Positions 10,237-22,251 are shown, counted from the first letter of the stretch. The stretch: 64,000 nt of DNA from Dreissena polymorpha (GCF_020536995.1 NC_068369.1:18269921-18333920); one strand, 5' to 3'. Numbers and translations are program-made. Notes: generated by a model from the sequence alone, not told the origin.

Positions 10237-12929
10237 GTAAGCATACAGTTATAGTTTGAAGGCATCGAACGAAAGCTGCATTTTTTATCCTTTTATATAA
10301 ACTTTTTTTAGCGAAATTGTTATGTGAGAACATAAAAAGTTATAATCCAATTACTTCCCATTAATCTATGTTATGTCATGTTCAATATTACATTTCTCTA
10401 TATTTTCGTCTATTTTTGGATTTAATTCGCATTGTACTGTATAATATAGTGTAACCCGGATAAGAAATGCAATCATAACATATATATATTTATTCTGGCA
10501 TAAAATAGCACAATGCATACTTATAGCCAAATCAAATCAAAACGCGCGTCGTTTCAATATTTAACTGCTTGGGAGAATATGTAGATTCTTATTCCATATA
10601 TTTAGTGTTTCGGTTTTATGCTTCGAATGCTTTTGATGACGATTTTTAAACATAAGATGTTTGCATTATTTTATCATTTATATCAGATGTATTTTAACTA
10701 TTTTTAGGTAATGTGCACCAAATGTTTCAAAAATACAGTGGATATTTGTACACAAACGAGGTAATACAGCTGTGTCGTCATTTAAGAATCTTGTGTTATT
10801 TAAATGGAAAACAATTGATAAAAAGATAAGCAAATAATCCAAACCCCATTTCACTCTTACAAATAACATACAATAGGTGTTGATTACGGAATACGCATAG
10901 TGCCATCTATAATCTCGCCCTTCTTTCATCAAGGGCGACAATAGACACACGAAGCGATACACGATATTTTTTGCGACAGTCGCCTCGACGCACGATATTT
11001 TTCGCAACAGTCGCGGCGACGTACAACAGTTTGCGCGACAGTCGATATATTTAACTCGATATATCGCCTTTTGAGCTACCTACACAAGGGCGATATATCG
11101 TGTTAAATATGTCGTGTGTCGCCGTAACTGTCGCGCAAACTGTCGTACGTCGCCGCGACTGTCGTGAAAAATGTCGAGGCGACTGTTGCGAAAAATATCA
11201 TGTATCGCTTCGTGTGTCTAGTGTCGCCCTTGATGAAAGAAGGGCGAGATTATAGATGGCACTATCCGTATTCCGTAGTAATGTATCCAATTAAAGTTAG
11301 GAGAGTACTTCAAACGAAAACTTTACTTTGCATCCCTATACACGCACTATTCTCATTTGCAATTAATTTGGTAAATACGAATTTCGAATTTTAAACTTAA
11401 TATTTGTCTTACGATGGTTACTATGGCAACAACCAAATGACACTATTTTCTACGATCATTAAGCATAAATACTGTATAGCAAAAAACGACTAAAGAAGTA
11501 ATACTATACTGAGCACAAGTATGTACTCAAAAGCAGCTCATAAACTTGACGTTAATACATGTCTGATTTAATTGCACATTTACTGATGTTCCTTCATTAA
11601 ATGTTTCAGCCAACAACATTTTTAACACATCTTAGGCACGACGGACGAAGCGGGTTCGACGGGGCCCCAGTGGCAAAAAACTTGTTTACGTTGGAAAATA
11701 TCAAGACCCGAACACATAACCGTATATCTAGCGTGTATTTCATCGCGAGCAATGCATCACATCATAGAAACGACAAACATACCGGGTTCGATGCAGCGCT
11801 ACTGGCCAAAAACGTTTGTACTGTGGCGAATATCAAGACCGACACACAACGCCGTAATTCCAGATTGCATGTCATCGCTGGCAAGAGGGTCGTGTTCTGT
11901 CCGGTGGAGAAGGTAGGGTCTACATTTTGGAGGCGAGTTTTCTACATATTAACCGCCCCGGATCAGGCGAAATACCACAATCCGTATGACGTGCCAATAA
12001 AGAGCGCACTGGAAAACGACAGGAGGTTGTTCACGTTATCTGGAAATGATGATCGTGTTTTAAAAGATGGAGCGTTCAGTTTTCTGTTCGTTCGCAATCC
12101 ATTCTCGCGGTTGCTTTCGGCTTATATCGACAAACTCGTTTCTCCTAATCCAACGTACTGGAAAGTATGGGGAGCGCCGGCGGTTACAGCATTTAGAAAA
12201 AGAGACGACGCTCGGCGCGCAGTAAGATATATACGAGGCAAACCGATAAAGCGTCGATTCATAACGGGTCACGACGTGACCTTTGCGGAGTTCTTGAAAT
12301 TAGTGATTAACAACGAACAAACACTTAAACAAACCGATCCTCATTTAATAAGTGTTAAACGAGGATGCAAGCCATGTGCTTCAAATTTTAAATACATTGG
12401 TAAAATGGAGTCATTTGCGGAAGACGCGTTCTTTATAATGGACAAACTCGGTCTGAATTTTACTAGGGCTAATTATACGGAAAAATTCGGAAACTTGACA
12501 ACGGACGATGCTATAACAGACAGCATTCGTAGTCCATTTAGTTGGAAGAAAGATATTTTAAAATATGTCAGCTGGGATAAAGCCTTACAACGGATATGGT
12601 TGAAACTACAAATGCGTGGAATTATAGAATTTGGTATAAAACTAAATTTGACCTTAATAGAGGTCTATAACATAAACGAAAATCAGTTTATAACAATGGC
12701 TAGAGAAGCGCATAGGAAATCCGATTCTAACATTCTTACAAGGCAAAAGTCTGAAGTAAGAAATGAAGCATTTGCTAGCGTTGCTTTAACCGATCTAGAG
12801 AATTTTCGTGATTTATTTATAGAGGATTTTATTTTGTTCGGTTATGATCCTTCGCCAAATGCATATTTCCAGCGAGATGAGAACGCGATCTTGACGTCTG
12901 TGTACTTAAACTTTACCCATCTAAATTAG
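10131..12929 (+). CDS. Carbohydrate sulfotransferase (CHST-like), three exons, 492 aa
   Basis: Spliced model: exons 10131-10236, 10708-10760 and 11610-12929. Donor/acceptor pairs are GT/AG and phases run 1 then 0, so the frame stays open for 492 codons. Seen: a short basic cytoplasmic N-terminus and one hydrophobic signal anchor (about residues 13-33), then a stem, then the two PAPS-binding signatures of the family. The 5'-phosphosulfate loop is CPVEKVGSTFW (about residues 150-160) and the 3'-phosphate motif is RNPFSRLLSAYIDK (about 215-228). Known of the family (Sulfotransfer_2): type II Golgi enzymes that move sulfate from PAPS to chondroitin, dermatan, HNK-1 or GalNAc glycans. The acceptor sugar cannot be read here. 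The KVGSTFW form rather than KVACTNW is common in expanded invertebrate branches, as I recall. The stem holds a 44-residue tandem duplication. The ATG at 11601 is intronic and not the start. A 5'-UTR exon further upstream is possible. Confidence 0.88.
10708..10760 (+). CDS. Sulfotransferase exon 2 (53 bp micro-exon)
   Basis: A 53-bp exon between a TATTTTTAG acceptor and an ACGAG|GTAATA donor. With one base carried from exon 1 it gives 18 codons (GNVHQMFQKYSGYLYTNE) and leaves phase 0, exactly what the acceptor at 11607-11609 needs. Skipping it would put exon 3 out of frame, with a stop after eight codons. This is a model read from sequence; a transcript would confirm it. Confidence 0.75.
10883..11282. 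repeat. 400-bp foldback element in sulfotransferase intron 2
   Basis: Two arms of nearly 200 bp are inverted copies, meeting near 11082. The outer ends read ATTACGGAATACG and its complement. Each arm carries repeated words such as GCGACAGTCGC and GATATATCG. No transposase and no clear target-site duplication were seen. It lies wholly inside the 10761-11609 intron, so the pre-mRNA should fold into a long hairpin. Probably a foldback MITE; its superfamily is unknown. Confidence 0.8.
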
Positions 12930-13921
12930 AAAGCGTGTGCAGGTAATTTAATTGCACGTAAAAACTAGATAATGACGTTATTTTTAGCTTAATCACCCAG
13001 CCTTCCTTTGTTCATACGAATACTCATTACAATTAATTTTAATTTAAAGTATTAACAAATTATACGTTTCCGAATCTGACAGACAGGTAAAAATGCTTTA
13101 CGGGTGCTTTTATATACAGATATTTTTTATTTACATAAACCTCTTTGTGTGTTTAACGATAGAACGTTTCAGTGTTTCAGTGCAACATTAAAACCCGCAC
13201 TTCTTTGCAAAGAAGTATACGTTATTTTATTGGATGCATTCTTACAATTGATTTTCTTTTCAATCGAACATGTATATGCCCATTATGTCGTCATATTGTA
13301 ATGTACATTTCACGTATTACATGTAAATGTCATCCGAATTCATTCCTGATCCGAATTTCGGTGCACATTATTTTTGTTGTTCGCATTTTGTCTATACAGT
13401 GCACTGCATTTAGCAAGATAATGTTCTCCAATATCTAATATATTGATATATATTGTAGTTACCTTGTGTTAAGTCCATTATATGTTGTTTGTTGTGAGAA
13501 TAATCAAACATATTTGAAATTCAATTCTGCACTGTCAAAATCGTTGCAGCAATGTATATTGACTTCATACGTATAGGAATATGGTGGAGTGTTATGCATG
13601 CATTTGACTTTCAAATAGACTGTAAAATGATAATATTCACTCCTCTTTTTTTATAAAAAGAAGATATTTATTATAATTTGCAAACTGTTCATTTATATTA
13701 ATTGTTAAAACATAATAGTTTGCAGTGAACTATTTGAGACGCTGACTGCGTAAGAATTACTTAAGTGTTCATGCTGCAGCATTTAATATTGTATTGTTAT
13801 ACATGCATATTTTAAGCTGTTTATTGTTTCAACTCATCAACCTTATTGCCTTCTGTGATTAAGATGTGATATTTATGATGATTGTCGATTTATTATAATA
13901 AGAAGTATATTCTTGTTCACA
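12930..13921. other. Sulfotransferase 3' flank
   Basis: AT-rich; the 3' UTR and poly(A) site could not be fixed. Confidence 0.5.
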
Positions 13922-14462
13922 TGTAACCGCATTACCTCCATACATGGTGCAGGATGCTGCAGGATTGTGATTGGCTGCAGGCCAATCTTTGGCTGCAGCC
14001 AAATCTGCAGCATCCGAAGGGTATAAAAGGAGGTTCTCCGCACAGTTTTGGCAACAGTTGCTAACAACAAACATCACTGTTCAAAAAATTGAAAACCCTT
14101 CAAAAAGTAAGAAACAAACATTAATACTTCGTAAAAATAACATTTTCATTTCACGAATTAAAATTTATAATCAAAATGTGTTTATTATTATATATATGAA
14201 CTACTATAACTACTGGTATTTAAGTAAAACCAACGTTTTTAGTATTTCATAGAATATCAGTACTATTTGATGATATCGACAATCTTAAAGCAGAGCAACT
14301 GTTCGCCAAACGTCCATCATTTATAAGTAAACTCTAGCAGTTTAGAGTTACTATTGTTTTATATAATGTTTAATGCTTGTACGAATAAAGAGGCATTAGT
14401 TAAAACGTTTAACGGTCTCCGTCTTCCTTAGAGTTTGTAGCTGGACTCAAACTCAAACTACA
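13922..14462 (+). promoter_or_regulatory. TATA-box promoter-like segment; possibly a solo LTR fossil
   Basis: TATAAAAGG at 14022-14030 is preceded by a dense palindromic block (13945-14015) with ATTGGC/GCCAAT boxes in both orientations and repeated CTGCAG. AATAAA follows at 14384. No coding frame links them. The segment can be framed by TGTA at 13922 and TACA at 14462, the shape of a solo LTR. However, the bases just outside do not match as a target duplication, so the LTR reading is tentative. Otherwise it could be the promoter of a short non-coding transcript. Confidence 0.35.
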
Positions 14463-16789
14463 ATTGAGCGCATAGAGATGAGCAATCATATGTTACATGT
14501 AAGGTAGCTTACAATATTGTATTTTCGTGATTTTCAATTTACATATACTAGTAGTATCGCCTGTTTGTAGTGTCGAATCTTCTTTTTAATCAATTTAATT
14601 TTTACATAATGTTATATCTACGTTTTAGAATTTATGTTTATAATTTTCTTTACATATTAACATATTATACAAAAATATAGTACTTTAATGTATATTTTAC
14701 TTTGTCGTTCAGCATAGGAGAGCAAAGTGTGACTTCGGATGTAATATTTTAAAGGATTAACAGTTCATATAAACTCAACGGAATGTTTGATCAAACTGAA
14801 ATGTTTCCCACTTTTTGAATGTTAAAATACTTGCCCCACCTCAATCGTGTTCCTACTATCTTACATAGTTTGATTTTGCTGAATCTAACGACAAGTTACA
14901 CGTTCTCGAATTAAAATTGTTTTAATTGATTAAATGTGTGCTAAAATGTTATTTATGATTTTATCTAGAACTATTTCTTATTTGAAAAATACACGTTCAT
15001 CCATGTAGATGTCACCAGAATGTCTCATTTGCATATTGTGCACTACATGAAGTCGATTACTTATATTTGCGGGATTTTTAAGCATTGGCATAATACATAT
15101 AATATATGGCTATCGACTTTTGATATCATGTGATGTCAGACTCGCCCAACACAGCGTGTGAAAAGGCTCGGAAAGCCAAGCATACGGCCTAGTTTTCTCG
15201 TCTGATATCACATGATATCCAAAGTCACCAACCATACATTCTCCTCATATCAGTTTGTTTCACTTACTATACCATGAAGATTTCTTTTGTCTGCGCTTAT
15301 GTTTACTTCTGGAAAAAGAGTCGACCTAAAACGAGAAATACTAGACTACATATTCCACGTCTTAATGAACATTCATATGATTGCAGTCATAAATATGATT
15401 TGTTTTTATATTGCTCATTAGATCGGATTACACAAGTTTAGCAATAATCTATTGGCCCATAACAAAATCAAGGTACATTTATGTTGATTTTCAGCCTCAC
15501 GCAAATTTGTGTATAGTAAGAGATGTTGCCGTTCCTTATAATGTTGTTATTTCAAAGACACCCATGCAGACACTCGTGATACATCGGCTATCCCCGGACT
15601 CCTCCGTAAGATTTATGCAATACATCACCCAGAGTGCCATGCAGAATAGTCGTGAGTTGGTGATTCTGATAATTGTTTAGTGTATTGCCCAATCGCAAAC
15701 GGACTCATGCAACTGCACATACGTGTATATTTTAGTGGTTACTAGATGCTTATTTCGTAAAAAAGAGACACCGTCTCTTTAAGACTCGTCAACTGTAGGA
15801 TAGGAAATTGCAAGATAAGAATGATTGTTAAGCAGTGCAATATAATTACATCAATTATTGCGTTGACACTTGCCAAATTTTGACAACTATTGATTTCGTT
15901 TATTGTATGTATTTTAATTACTCACAGAATCAGTTTGCATATATGATAAAATATTTCACCTTTTTCAAAAATTTTCTAACCGTAATGTTCTAGTTAGTTT
16001 TCAAATTTACAGTTATAATATCATTCGTAATCGCTCTTATTCAAACAATACATAAATTTTTATAATAAATTATCGAACCATTATATAAATGCGATTCAGG
16101 AACACAACGAGAATAAACACTTACATAAATTTGCAACTAATTTTATTTCCAGCAAACGTCGTTCTACAATGCTATACTGTTTAGTTTTGTTTTGCACCTA
16201 CTTTAAATTTCAATTATCGCATTGAGAATATTCACACACATAAACAAAACACCCTTTATTCCGAGTTAAAACTTGCTGATTGTAAAGCCGTTGCTAGACA
16301 TATATAAATGCAGATGCGTGAAATTCTATTATCGATAGACATTGCTTCTATGACAAATATAATCTATGAAACAGTTTAGAATCAGATGTCCTGAAAGTTA
16401 TAGACGCTAGTGAATATGACACTATAATGATAAGCATTATGGTCATTTATTAATTATTTTTATTATTATTATTTTTTATTTTTTTTTTTGGGGGGGAGGG
16501 TTATAGAGCGTTTTAGACGATGACTGTAATGAAGTTCACAAAAGTTATGTTTCTTATCGAAAACCAGCATCGTTTAACCGAAGTCACGTTAAAACGTTCG
16601 CAGCCGATCAGAAATCTTCTCAAACCATGTATTCAATTATATGAGTTTAATGAAGTAAGAGATTGCTCTTTTGTGAAAAGTTTTGCGCTTTGCGTATGTA
16701 CTATCTAAGCCTTGTGAATTTCGCGGGAATATTAAAATCGGATTGCTTTAAAAAATATAATACGATCGGCATAGTCCTTATTTTGAACT
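14463..16789. other. No gene recognised
   Basis: AT-rich; apart from the hairpin at 15115 only a T-run/G-run at 16465-16499. Confidence 0.6.
15115..15226. repeat. Inverted-repeat element (hairpin)
   Basis: Arms of about 25 bp (around TTTTGATATCATGTGATGTC and its inverted partner at 15201-15225) flank 55 bp. Likely a short MITE or the end of one. No genes. Confidence 0.5.
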
Positions 16790-17063
16790 AGAGTGTTAAC
16801 AAGATTTTACTATAGCCTTATATAGACATATAAGGAAAAATTCCCTGCCCCTTGGAAGCCATGTTTTTCAAGCAACCGTAACTATTTTCTAACTCATTCA
16901 AGGTATCATTGAGACCAATCTTCTGACCCGAAGATTGAACAATAGATGTGGCCTCTAAAGAGTTAACAAGGCAAATGTTGACGGCGCATGACGGACGACG
17001 CACGACGGACAAAAAGCGATCACAAAAGCTCACCATGGGCACGTTGTGTACAGGCGAGCTAAA
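16790..17063 (+). mobile_element. 3' end of a tandem-core (HINE-like) element
   Basis: Ends with a GACGGACGACG linker and a hairpin (AGCTCACC … GGCGAGCT, 17019-17051) followed by AAAAAT, the 3' signature shared with other families here. The 5' end is unclear. Confidence 0.5.
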
Positions 17064-17069
17064 AATACA

Positions 17070-17680
17070 ACAGAAGAGCGATTACGTGAAAGATTCACTT
17101 CAATACAAAATGCATGTGTTTATCCTTCTTATTTCCCAATCATCATAAACAATGCACATAACATGTGTTGTAATGGTAACTCTTTAAAATCAACGCACTG
17201 CTTTTTATGCCCCCGAAAGTGGACATATAGTGATCGCATTTCCGTCCGTCTATCTGTCTGTCCGTCACACTTTGCGTTTAGGTTTCGAAAAATGCTCATA
17301 ACTTCTATGTCGCTTCAGATGTAACCTTCATGGTATGCATGTGTATATGGACAAGGCCTTCCATACGCACACACATTTTGAACCCTTTGACATTGACCTT
17401 AGGGTCCGCGTTTAGGTTTCGAAATCTGCGTTTAGATTTCTTAAAAGCGTTTTTTGGGGACATATGTCATCCTTTGGAGACAGCTCTTGTTAAAAAATAT
17501 TTTGAATATAATTATATAGCACGATCTCACTCAGAAAAATACGTCAGAAGATGATTACGTGAAAGATTTACTTAAATACAAAATGCATGTACATGCATTT
17601 ATCCTTCTTATAATTTCCCAACCATCATAAACAATGCACAGAACATTTATTTAAATGGTATCTCTTGAAAATCAACGGAC
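17070..17680. repeat. Direct duplication of about 120 bp flanking a mobile element
   Basis: About 17075-17193 (GATTACGTGAAAGATTCACT …) recurs, diverged, at 17547-17675. Between the copies lies the minus-strand element at 17205-17491. Confidence 0.65.
17205..17491 (-). mobile_element. Tandem-core (HINE-like) element, minus strand
   Basis: On the minus strand it starts AACAAGAGCTGTCTCC at 17491, has TTAGGGTCCGCGTTTAGG-type core repeats and a CGGACGGA linker, and ends in an imperfect TATG…CATA hairpin with ATGCCCCC near 17217-17238. This matches the grammar of the other families. Confidence 0.55.
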
Positions 17681-17846
17681 TCCAGGGGTCAGTGGTTCGG
17701 CCCTGCTGAGGGTTACTTTTTTCTTTATTGAATTGTATTCTTGACTTTTGACTCGAGCTTTTAAGATCCAATGTTTACATTTATCAATATAAGGCATGTA
17801 ACGCAAACTTCACAACATGCCAAAATCTGTGAAAAGGCCCCTTTAA
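17675..17846 (+). mobile_element. 3' fragment of TIR/tRNA-like hybrid element
   Basis: Begins inside the tRNA-like part (GGGGTCAGTGGTTCGGCCCT, a B-box) and ends GTGAAAAGGCCCCTTTAA. It shares its 3' half with 33289-33793 and 57568-57911; the 5' part is missing. Confidence 0.65.
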
Positions 17847-18205
17847 AGTTATAGCATGATTTATATCATAACAGTCTGGGCAAGCTGTAGTATGCCCATA
17901 TTTGACGATTGGTCTTGCAGTGTCACCATAGTTAATCTTTTAGCATCGGGACACGGGATCTACAAGCCAAACGCCATCTCAACGTGCGGGATATTTGTGG
18001 AAGTTATGTTAAAATTGCACGCTAAATGAAAAATTAGGACAAGTTCGGGCGGACGAAATTACGAACAAATGCACGCACACACCACGCACATAAAGACAGC
18101 GCATCAAGCCGAATGCATGTCAGCAGGACAATACTTGTCCACTCAGGAATTCGAAACATACACTATCGTTCACAACCGATACAATGCGGTCCAATATTGA
18201 AACAA

Positions 18206-18691
18206 GACTATTGCCAAGCAACATATATACCCTACCGGCTCCACCATTGTCAGAAATTCCACCATTGTCAGAATGTGTTGCTGTTTTTTTTTGTTGCCAT
18301 ATCAACCAGAATTTTTGATGTATTAACAAAATGAAATGACGTGCATAATATCCAAATTGCCATCTATCCATGTTTCAAGTTTCATGAAAAAATATTAAGA
18401 ACTTTTAAAGTTATCGCAGGATCCAGAAAACCACCATTTTCAGCTGTATTTCTAATCTATTTGTTGCCTTAGCAACCAGAATTTTTGACGTAGGAACAAA
18501 ATGAAATGACGTGCATAATGTCCATAATGCTATCTATCCATGTTTCAAGTTTCATGAAAAAAATATTAAGAACTTTAAGAACTTTTAAAGTTATCGCAGG
18601 ATCCAGAAAAGAGTGACTGATTGACGGACTGACGGACGGACAGAGCGCAAACCATAAGTCCCCTCTGGTAAAAACCAGTAGGGGACAATAA
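18206..18691 (+). mobile_element. HINE-like element, ACAAGACTATTG family, copy 1
   Basis: The 5' end ACAAGACTATTGCCAAGCAA is followed by the subterminal word CCCTACCGG (18230). The core has two units of about 180 bp (ending in ATCGCAGGATCCAGAAAA). Then come a GACGGACGGACAG linker and a 3' hairpin CCCCTCTGGT/ACCAGTAGGGG (18660-18684). The hairpin arm CCAGTAGGG is the inverted copy of the 5' word, one base off. Confidence 0.7.
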
Positions 18692-18970
18692 CGATTTATC
18701 ACCACTCAAAACAACAATTAACGTAATCGCGCATGTCAGGTATAATATGTAATTACAACCATGTGAAAGTGCGCTTGGTATATTAGAAATATGAAAGACA
18801 AATACTCTTAACTTTATAAGATCTCTGGAACAACATACATTATGTAATTGACAATTTTCTACTTGTATGCTGTATTGTTAATGTAGTTTTGTCGAAATAA
18901 TATTGGAAAAAAATCAGAGAAACGATTACTTATGTAAATCAACTATTTATTTTCTGGACCTGTTTAGTCA

Positions 18971-19275
18971 TGACAAGTGAAACAAGAGCACCGCATAACG
19001 GGTACCACGCGCTCGGCTGCGGGTGCAGTTTGGAATAAATGAAAGCTGGTTATAACTTTTTTTAGAGGTCACAGTGACCTTGACCTTTGACCTAAAGACC
19101 CAAAAATGGGGGTGGCATGTAGAACTCATCAAGGTGCAGCTACATATGAAGTTTCAAAGTTTAAGGTTGAAGAACTTTGATTTTAGAGCAAATGTTCAAA
19201 ACCTTGACGACACGACACGACGAGCTGGCTATGACAATACCTCGGGTTTTCTCCGAAAACAGCCGAGCTAAAAAT
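18971..19275 (+). mobile_element. HINE-like element, ACAAGAGCACCGC family, single-unit core
   Basis: Starts ACAAGAGCACCGC. The subterminal word GCTCGGCTG (19011-19019) is perfectly inverted as CAGCCGAGC (19260-19268) at the 3' end. There it forms the outer arm of a hairpin with GTTTTC/GAAAAC. A single TGACCTTGACCTTTGACC core unit lies between. Confidence 0.7.
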
Positions 19276-19729
19276 AGATCAGCAGAATATTTTTAAACAA
19301 TTGCTTGCATCTCCCAGTGGTTTACACGATCCAAATAGGATAGTACTTTAACATATAGCGCTAAGAATACAAGTTAAAAGTATGTTTACTGAACATCTAT
19401 GTTGTATTAAGCACCACATTTGTATGTGTGCTAGCATGAAGACTACTGATTAAAACAAGATAAGTATTGATGCAAAGCATCAAATGGCGTCGGGAATTTC
19501 AGTGTAAAAGGCACTCAATGAAGTTACATGGAACGATTTGTTTCTACTGTAAATATTAATATGTTGGCCGATTATTTGAAACAAAATAGAAAAAGATACT
19601 GGTATAACCATTATCTATGATTTTGTGTTATAACCCCCAAATAACCATTATGTATGATGTTGTGTTATAACCCCCAAATAACCTTTATCTATGATTTTGT
19701 GTTGTAACCCCCAAATATTTCATAGTTCA

Positions 19730-20535
19730 TTTTATTTACATTGGTTTCCTTTTTTTACTGGTATCCGTGTGCAGTTTTCATTAATGGAACAGAACTGTGT
19801 AGGTTTTAAAAAATCTGCTTCATCTTGTAAGCGTAATTTCATATTTTTCTCGACTTCAAGGGGAGATGATTCTGAACTTATTCTTACGTTGCTCATTTAC
19901 GATAGGGGTTGAGTACTCATTGATATGAAAACACTGTACAAATTTGGAAAAAAAGTTGAATGCAAACTGTAAATTGTATAAAAAAGCTGCATTTCACAAT
20001 ACTTTGAAATTCAGTAAAAGATCATAATAGATGTATTGCTCCAATATTCATCATTTTCAATAGGGTTCGAGTAATACTGATAAAAAAACTCTTAACAAGA
20101 TTGCAAAGATTCAGACGAAAGATGTGAAATCTTTTAAACAGGTGAAAATTGTTTATTTTGTCAAATTTATTAGAAAAAAATTCTGGACTTATAATTGTCC
20201 CAATGTTTCTCATTTTTAATGAGGTAAAAATGCTCATTGATATGAAGACACTGTAAGTTTGGAAAGAATCTGATGAAAAATGTTGACATAATCACCTAAC
20301 CAAGCAGTTTTTCACTTTTATTTTTAAATTCAAAGAGACATAATTCTGGACGTATGGTCCGATATTGCTCATATAGAGTTTGGGTTGGGTCCTCATTAAT
20401 AAAAAAAAAACTGTGAAAGTTTGAGAACAATCGGATGAAAATTTTGGACTTCGAACAAGAATTTCACAATTTCTCAAATTCTAAGGAATATAACTATGGA
20501 CGTAATTGTCGGATAATGCTTAAGGGCCCATAACA
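19730..20535 (+). repeat. Degenerate tandem repeat array
   Basis: Words such as CTCATTGATATGAA…ACACTGT and ATAATTCTGGACGTA recur about every 160-310 bp. It looks like an old core array of a tandem-core element whose ends are worn away. Confidence 0.45.
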
Positions 20536-20545
20536 CCTGGATAGT

Positions 20546-20720
20546 AATACGTGTCGCGCTTCGCGCTCTATATGTGGTTCTTAAAAAAAACGAGGAGTGC
20601 TTGACTCTAGGGAAACGGGTTGCTGGGACACAGCTCCTCCTTGATAAGCGGCTGCTTCCTTTATCGCAACTCATTGTTACAATCAATAATACGTGTCGCG
20701 CTTCGCGCTCTATATGTGGT
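20546..20720 (+). repeat. 33-bp perfect direct repeat pair with internal hairpin
   Basis: Identical 33-bp blocks at 20546-20578 and 20688-20720, each with the mini-palindrome CGCGCTTCGCG, flank 109 bp of unrelated DNA. Confidence 0.8.
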
Positions 20721-21018
20721 AGGGATAGGCTTATGATAGACAGCCATAAAAATACATGGATAATAGATGTGTTGTTTGCATTTATTTGTTAATATAAAAA
20801 TGCATTACATACTAGTCGCCGCCCTCCAAGGCGACGCCAATGATGATTTGACCGATCAGTATTGAAAAAAAGAAAGATGCTAATAATTTTGTGATAATTG
20901 GAATGGCCTACGAGTTTGTCATTATATAAAAATATAATATATATTTCCATGTGGCCATGGAAACTTTAGCTGTTTGCTTTCCTTTTTCTTTCATATAGTG
21001 ATTGATTTACAATTTTAA

Positions 21019-22026
21019 CAAGGGCTGTTTGTAAAACTTGCATGCCCCCATATGGGCTATCAATTGTAGTGGCAGCTATTGTGTAAATACGTTTTTTGGC
21101 ACTATGACTTTGACCTTTGACCTAGAAACCTGAAAATCAATAGGGGTCATCTGCGAGTCATGATCAATATACCTATGAAGTTTCATGATCCTAGGCGTAA
21201 ACTTTCTTGTGTTATCATCCGGATACCAATTTACTGCGTCATGTCACCGTGACCTTTGACCTAGTGACATGAAAGTAAATAGGGGTCATCTGCGAGGCAT
21301 ATCCATTGTTCCTATGACGTTTCATGATCCTATGCGTAAGCGTTCTTGAGTTATCATCCGGAAACCATTTTTCTGAGTTGAGTCACCATGACGTTGACCT
21401 TTGACCTAGTGACCTGAAAATCATTAGGGGTCATCTGCGAGTCATGATCAATGCACCTATGAAGTTTAATGATCCTAGGCATAAGCGTTCTTGAGATATC
21501 ATCCGGAAACCATTTTACTATTTTGGGTCACCGTGACCTTGGCCTTTGACCTAGTGACCTGAAAATCAATAGAGTTTATCTGCGAGTCATGATCAATGTA
21601 CCTAAGAAGTTTCATGATCCTAGGCCTAAGTGTTCTTGAGTTATCATCCGGAAACCATTTTATTATTTCGGGTCACCGCAACCTTGGCCTTTTACCTAGT
21701 GACCTGAAAATCAGTAGGATTCATCTGCGAGTCATGATCAATATACCTATGAAGTTTCATGATCCTAAGCATAAGCGTTTTTGAGTTATCATCCGGAAAC
21801 CATTTTATTATTTCGGGTCACCGTGACCTTGACCTTTGACTTAGTGATCTGAAAATCAATAGGGGTCATCTGCAAGTCATGATCAATGTGCCTATGAAGT
21901 TTCATGATCCTAGGCCTAAGCGTTTTTGCGCTATCATCCGGAAACCATCTGGTGGACGGACGGACAGACATACGGACCGACATGAGCAAAACAATATACC
22001 CCTCTTCTTCGAAGGGGGCATAAATA
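21019..22026 (+). mobile_element. HINE-like element, ATGCCCCC family, six 145-bp units
   Basis: Starts ACAAGGGCTGTTTGTAAAAC with ATGCCCCCATATGGG. Six core units are marked by TGAAAATCAATAGGGGTCAT and variants at 21131, 21270, 21415, 21560, 21705 and 21850 (period about 145). A GGACGGACGGACAGAC linker follows, then a 3' hairpin (CCCCTCTTC/GAAGGGGG) ending GGGGGCATAAA, the inverted form of the 5' word. Confidence 0.75.
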
Positions 22027-22251
22027 TGGCAATAAAAGTAATGATAGTTTTATGATGCTAAAATTAGAGAAGATAAAACTGCGTCCTATATAATAATAAT
22101 AATAGTTATTAGTTCACGATGGTCCCTGACGTTCATATAGACAACGAAAAAAGTTGGATATGAACACGGTACAAAACAGGTCAGAACCGATTCTCAACTT
22201 TGAAAAATACAGTTTTCATTTTAAATTGCACGCATACAATTATGTAACAAT

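Noticed and set aside
11164-11394. Open frame reading ATVAKNIMYRFV…, with a mirror copy at 10678-11007
   Set aside because: Both lie in the foldback arms; their similarity comes from the inverted repeat, not from protein conservation.
11601-11609. ATG at 11601 as the sulfotransferase start
   Set aside because: It overlaps a TTTCAG acceptor; upstream exons supply the membrane anchor and fit the phase.
12060-12272. Minus-strand 70-residue frame
   Set aside because: Antisense shadow of sulfotransferase exon 3.
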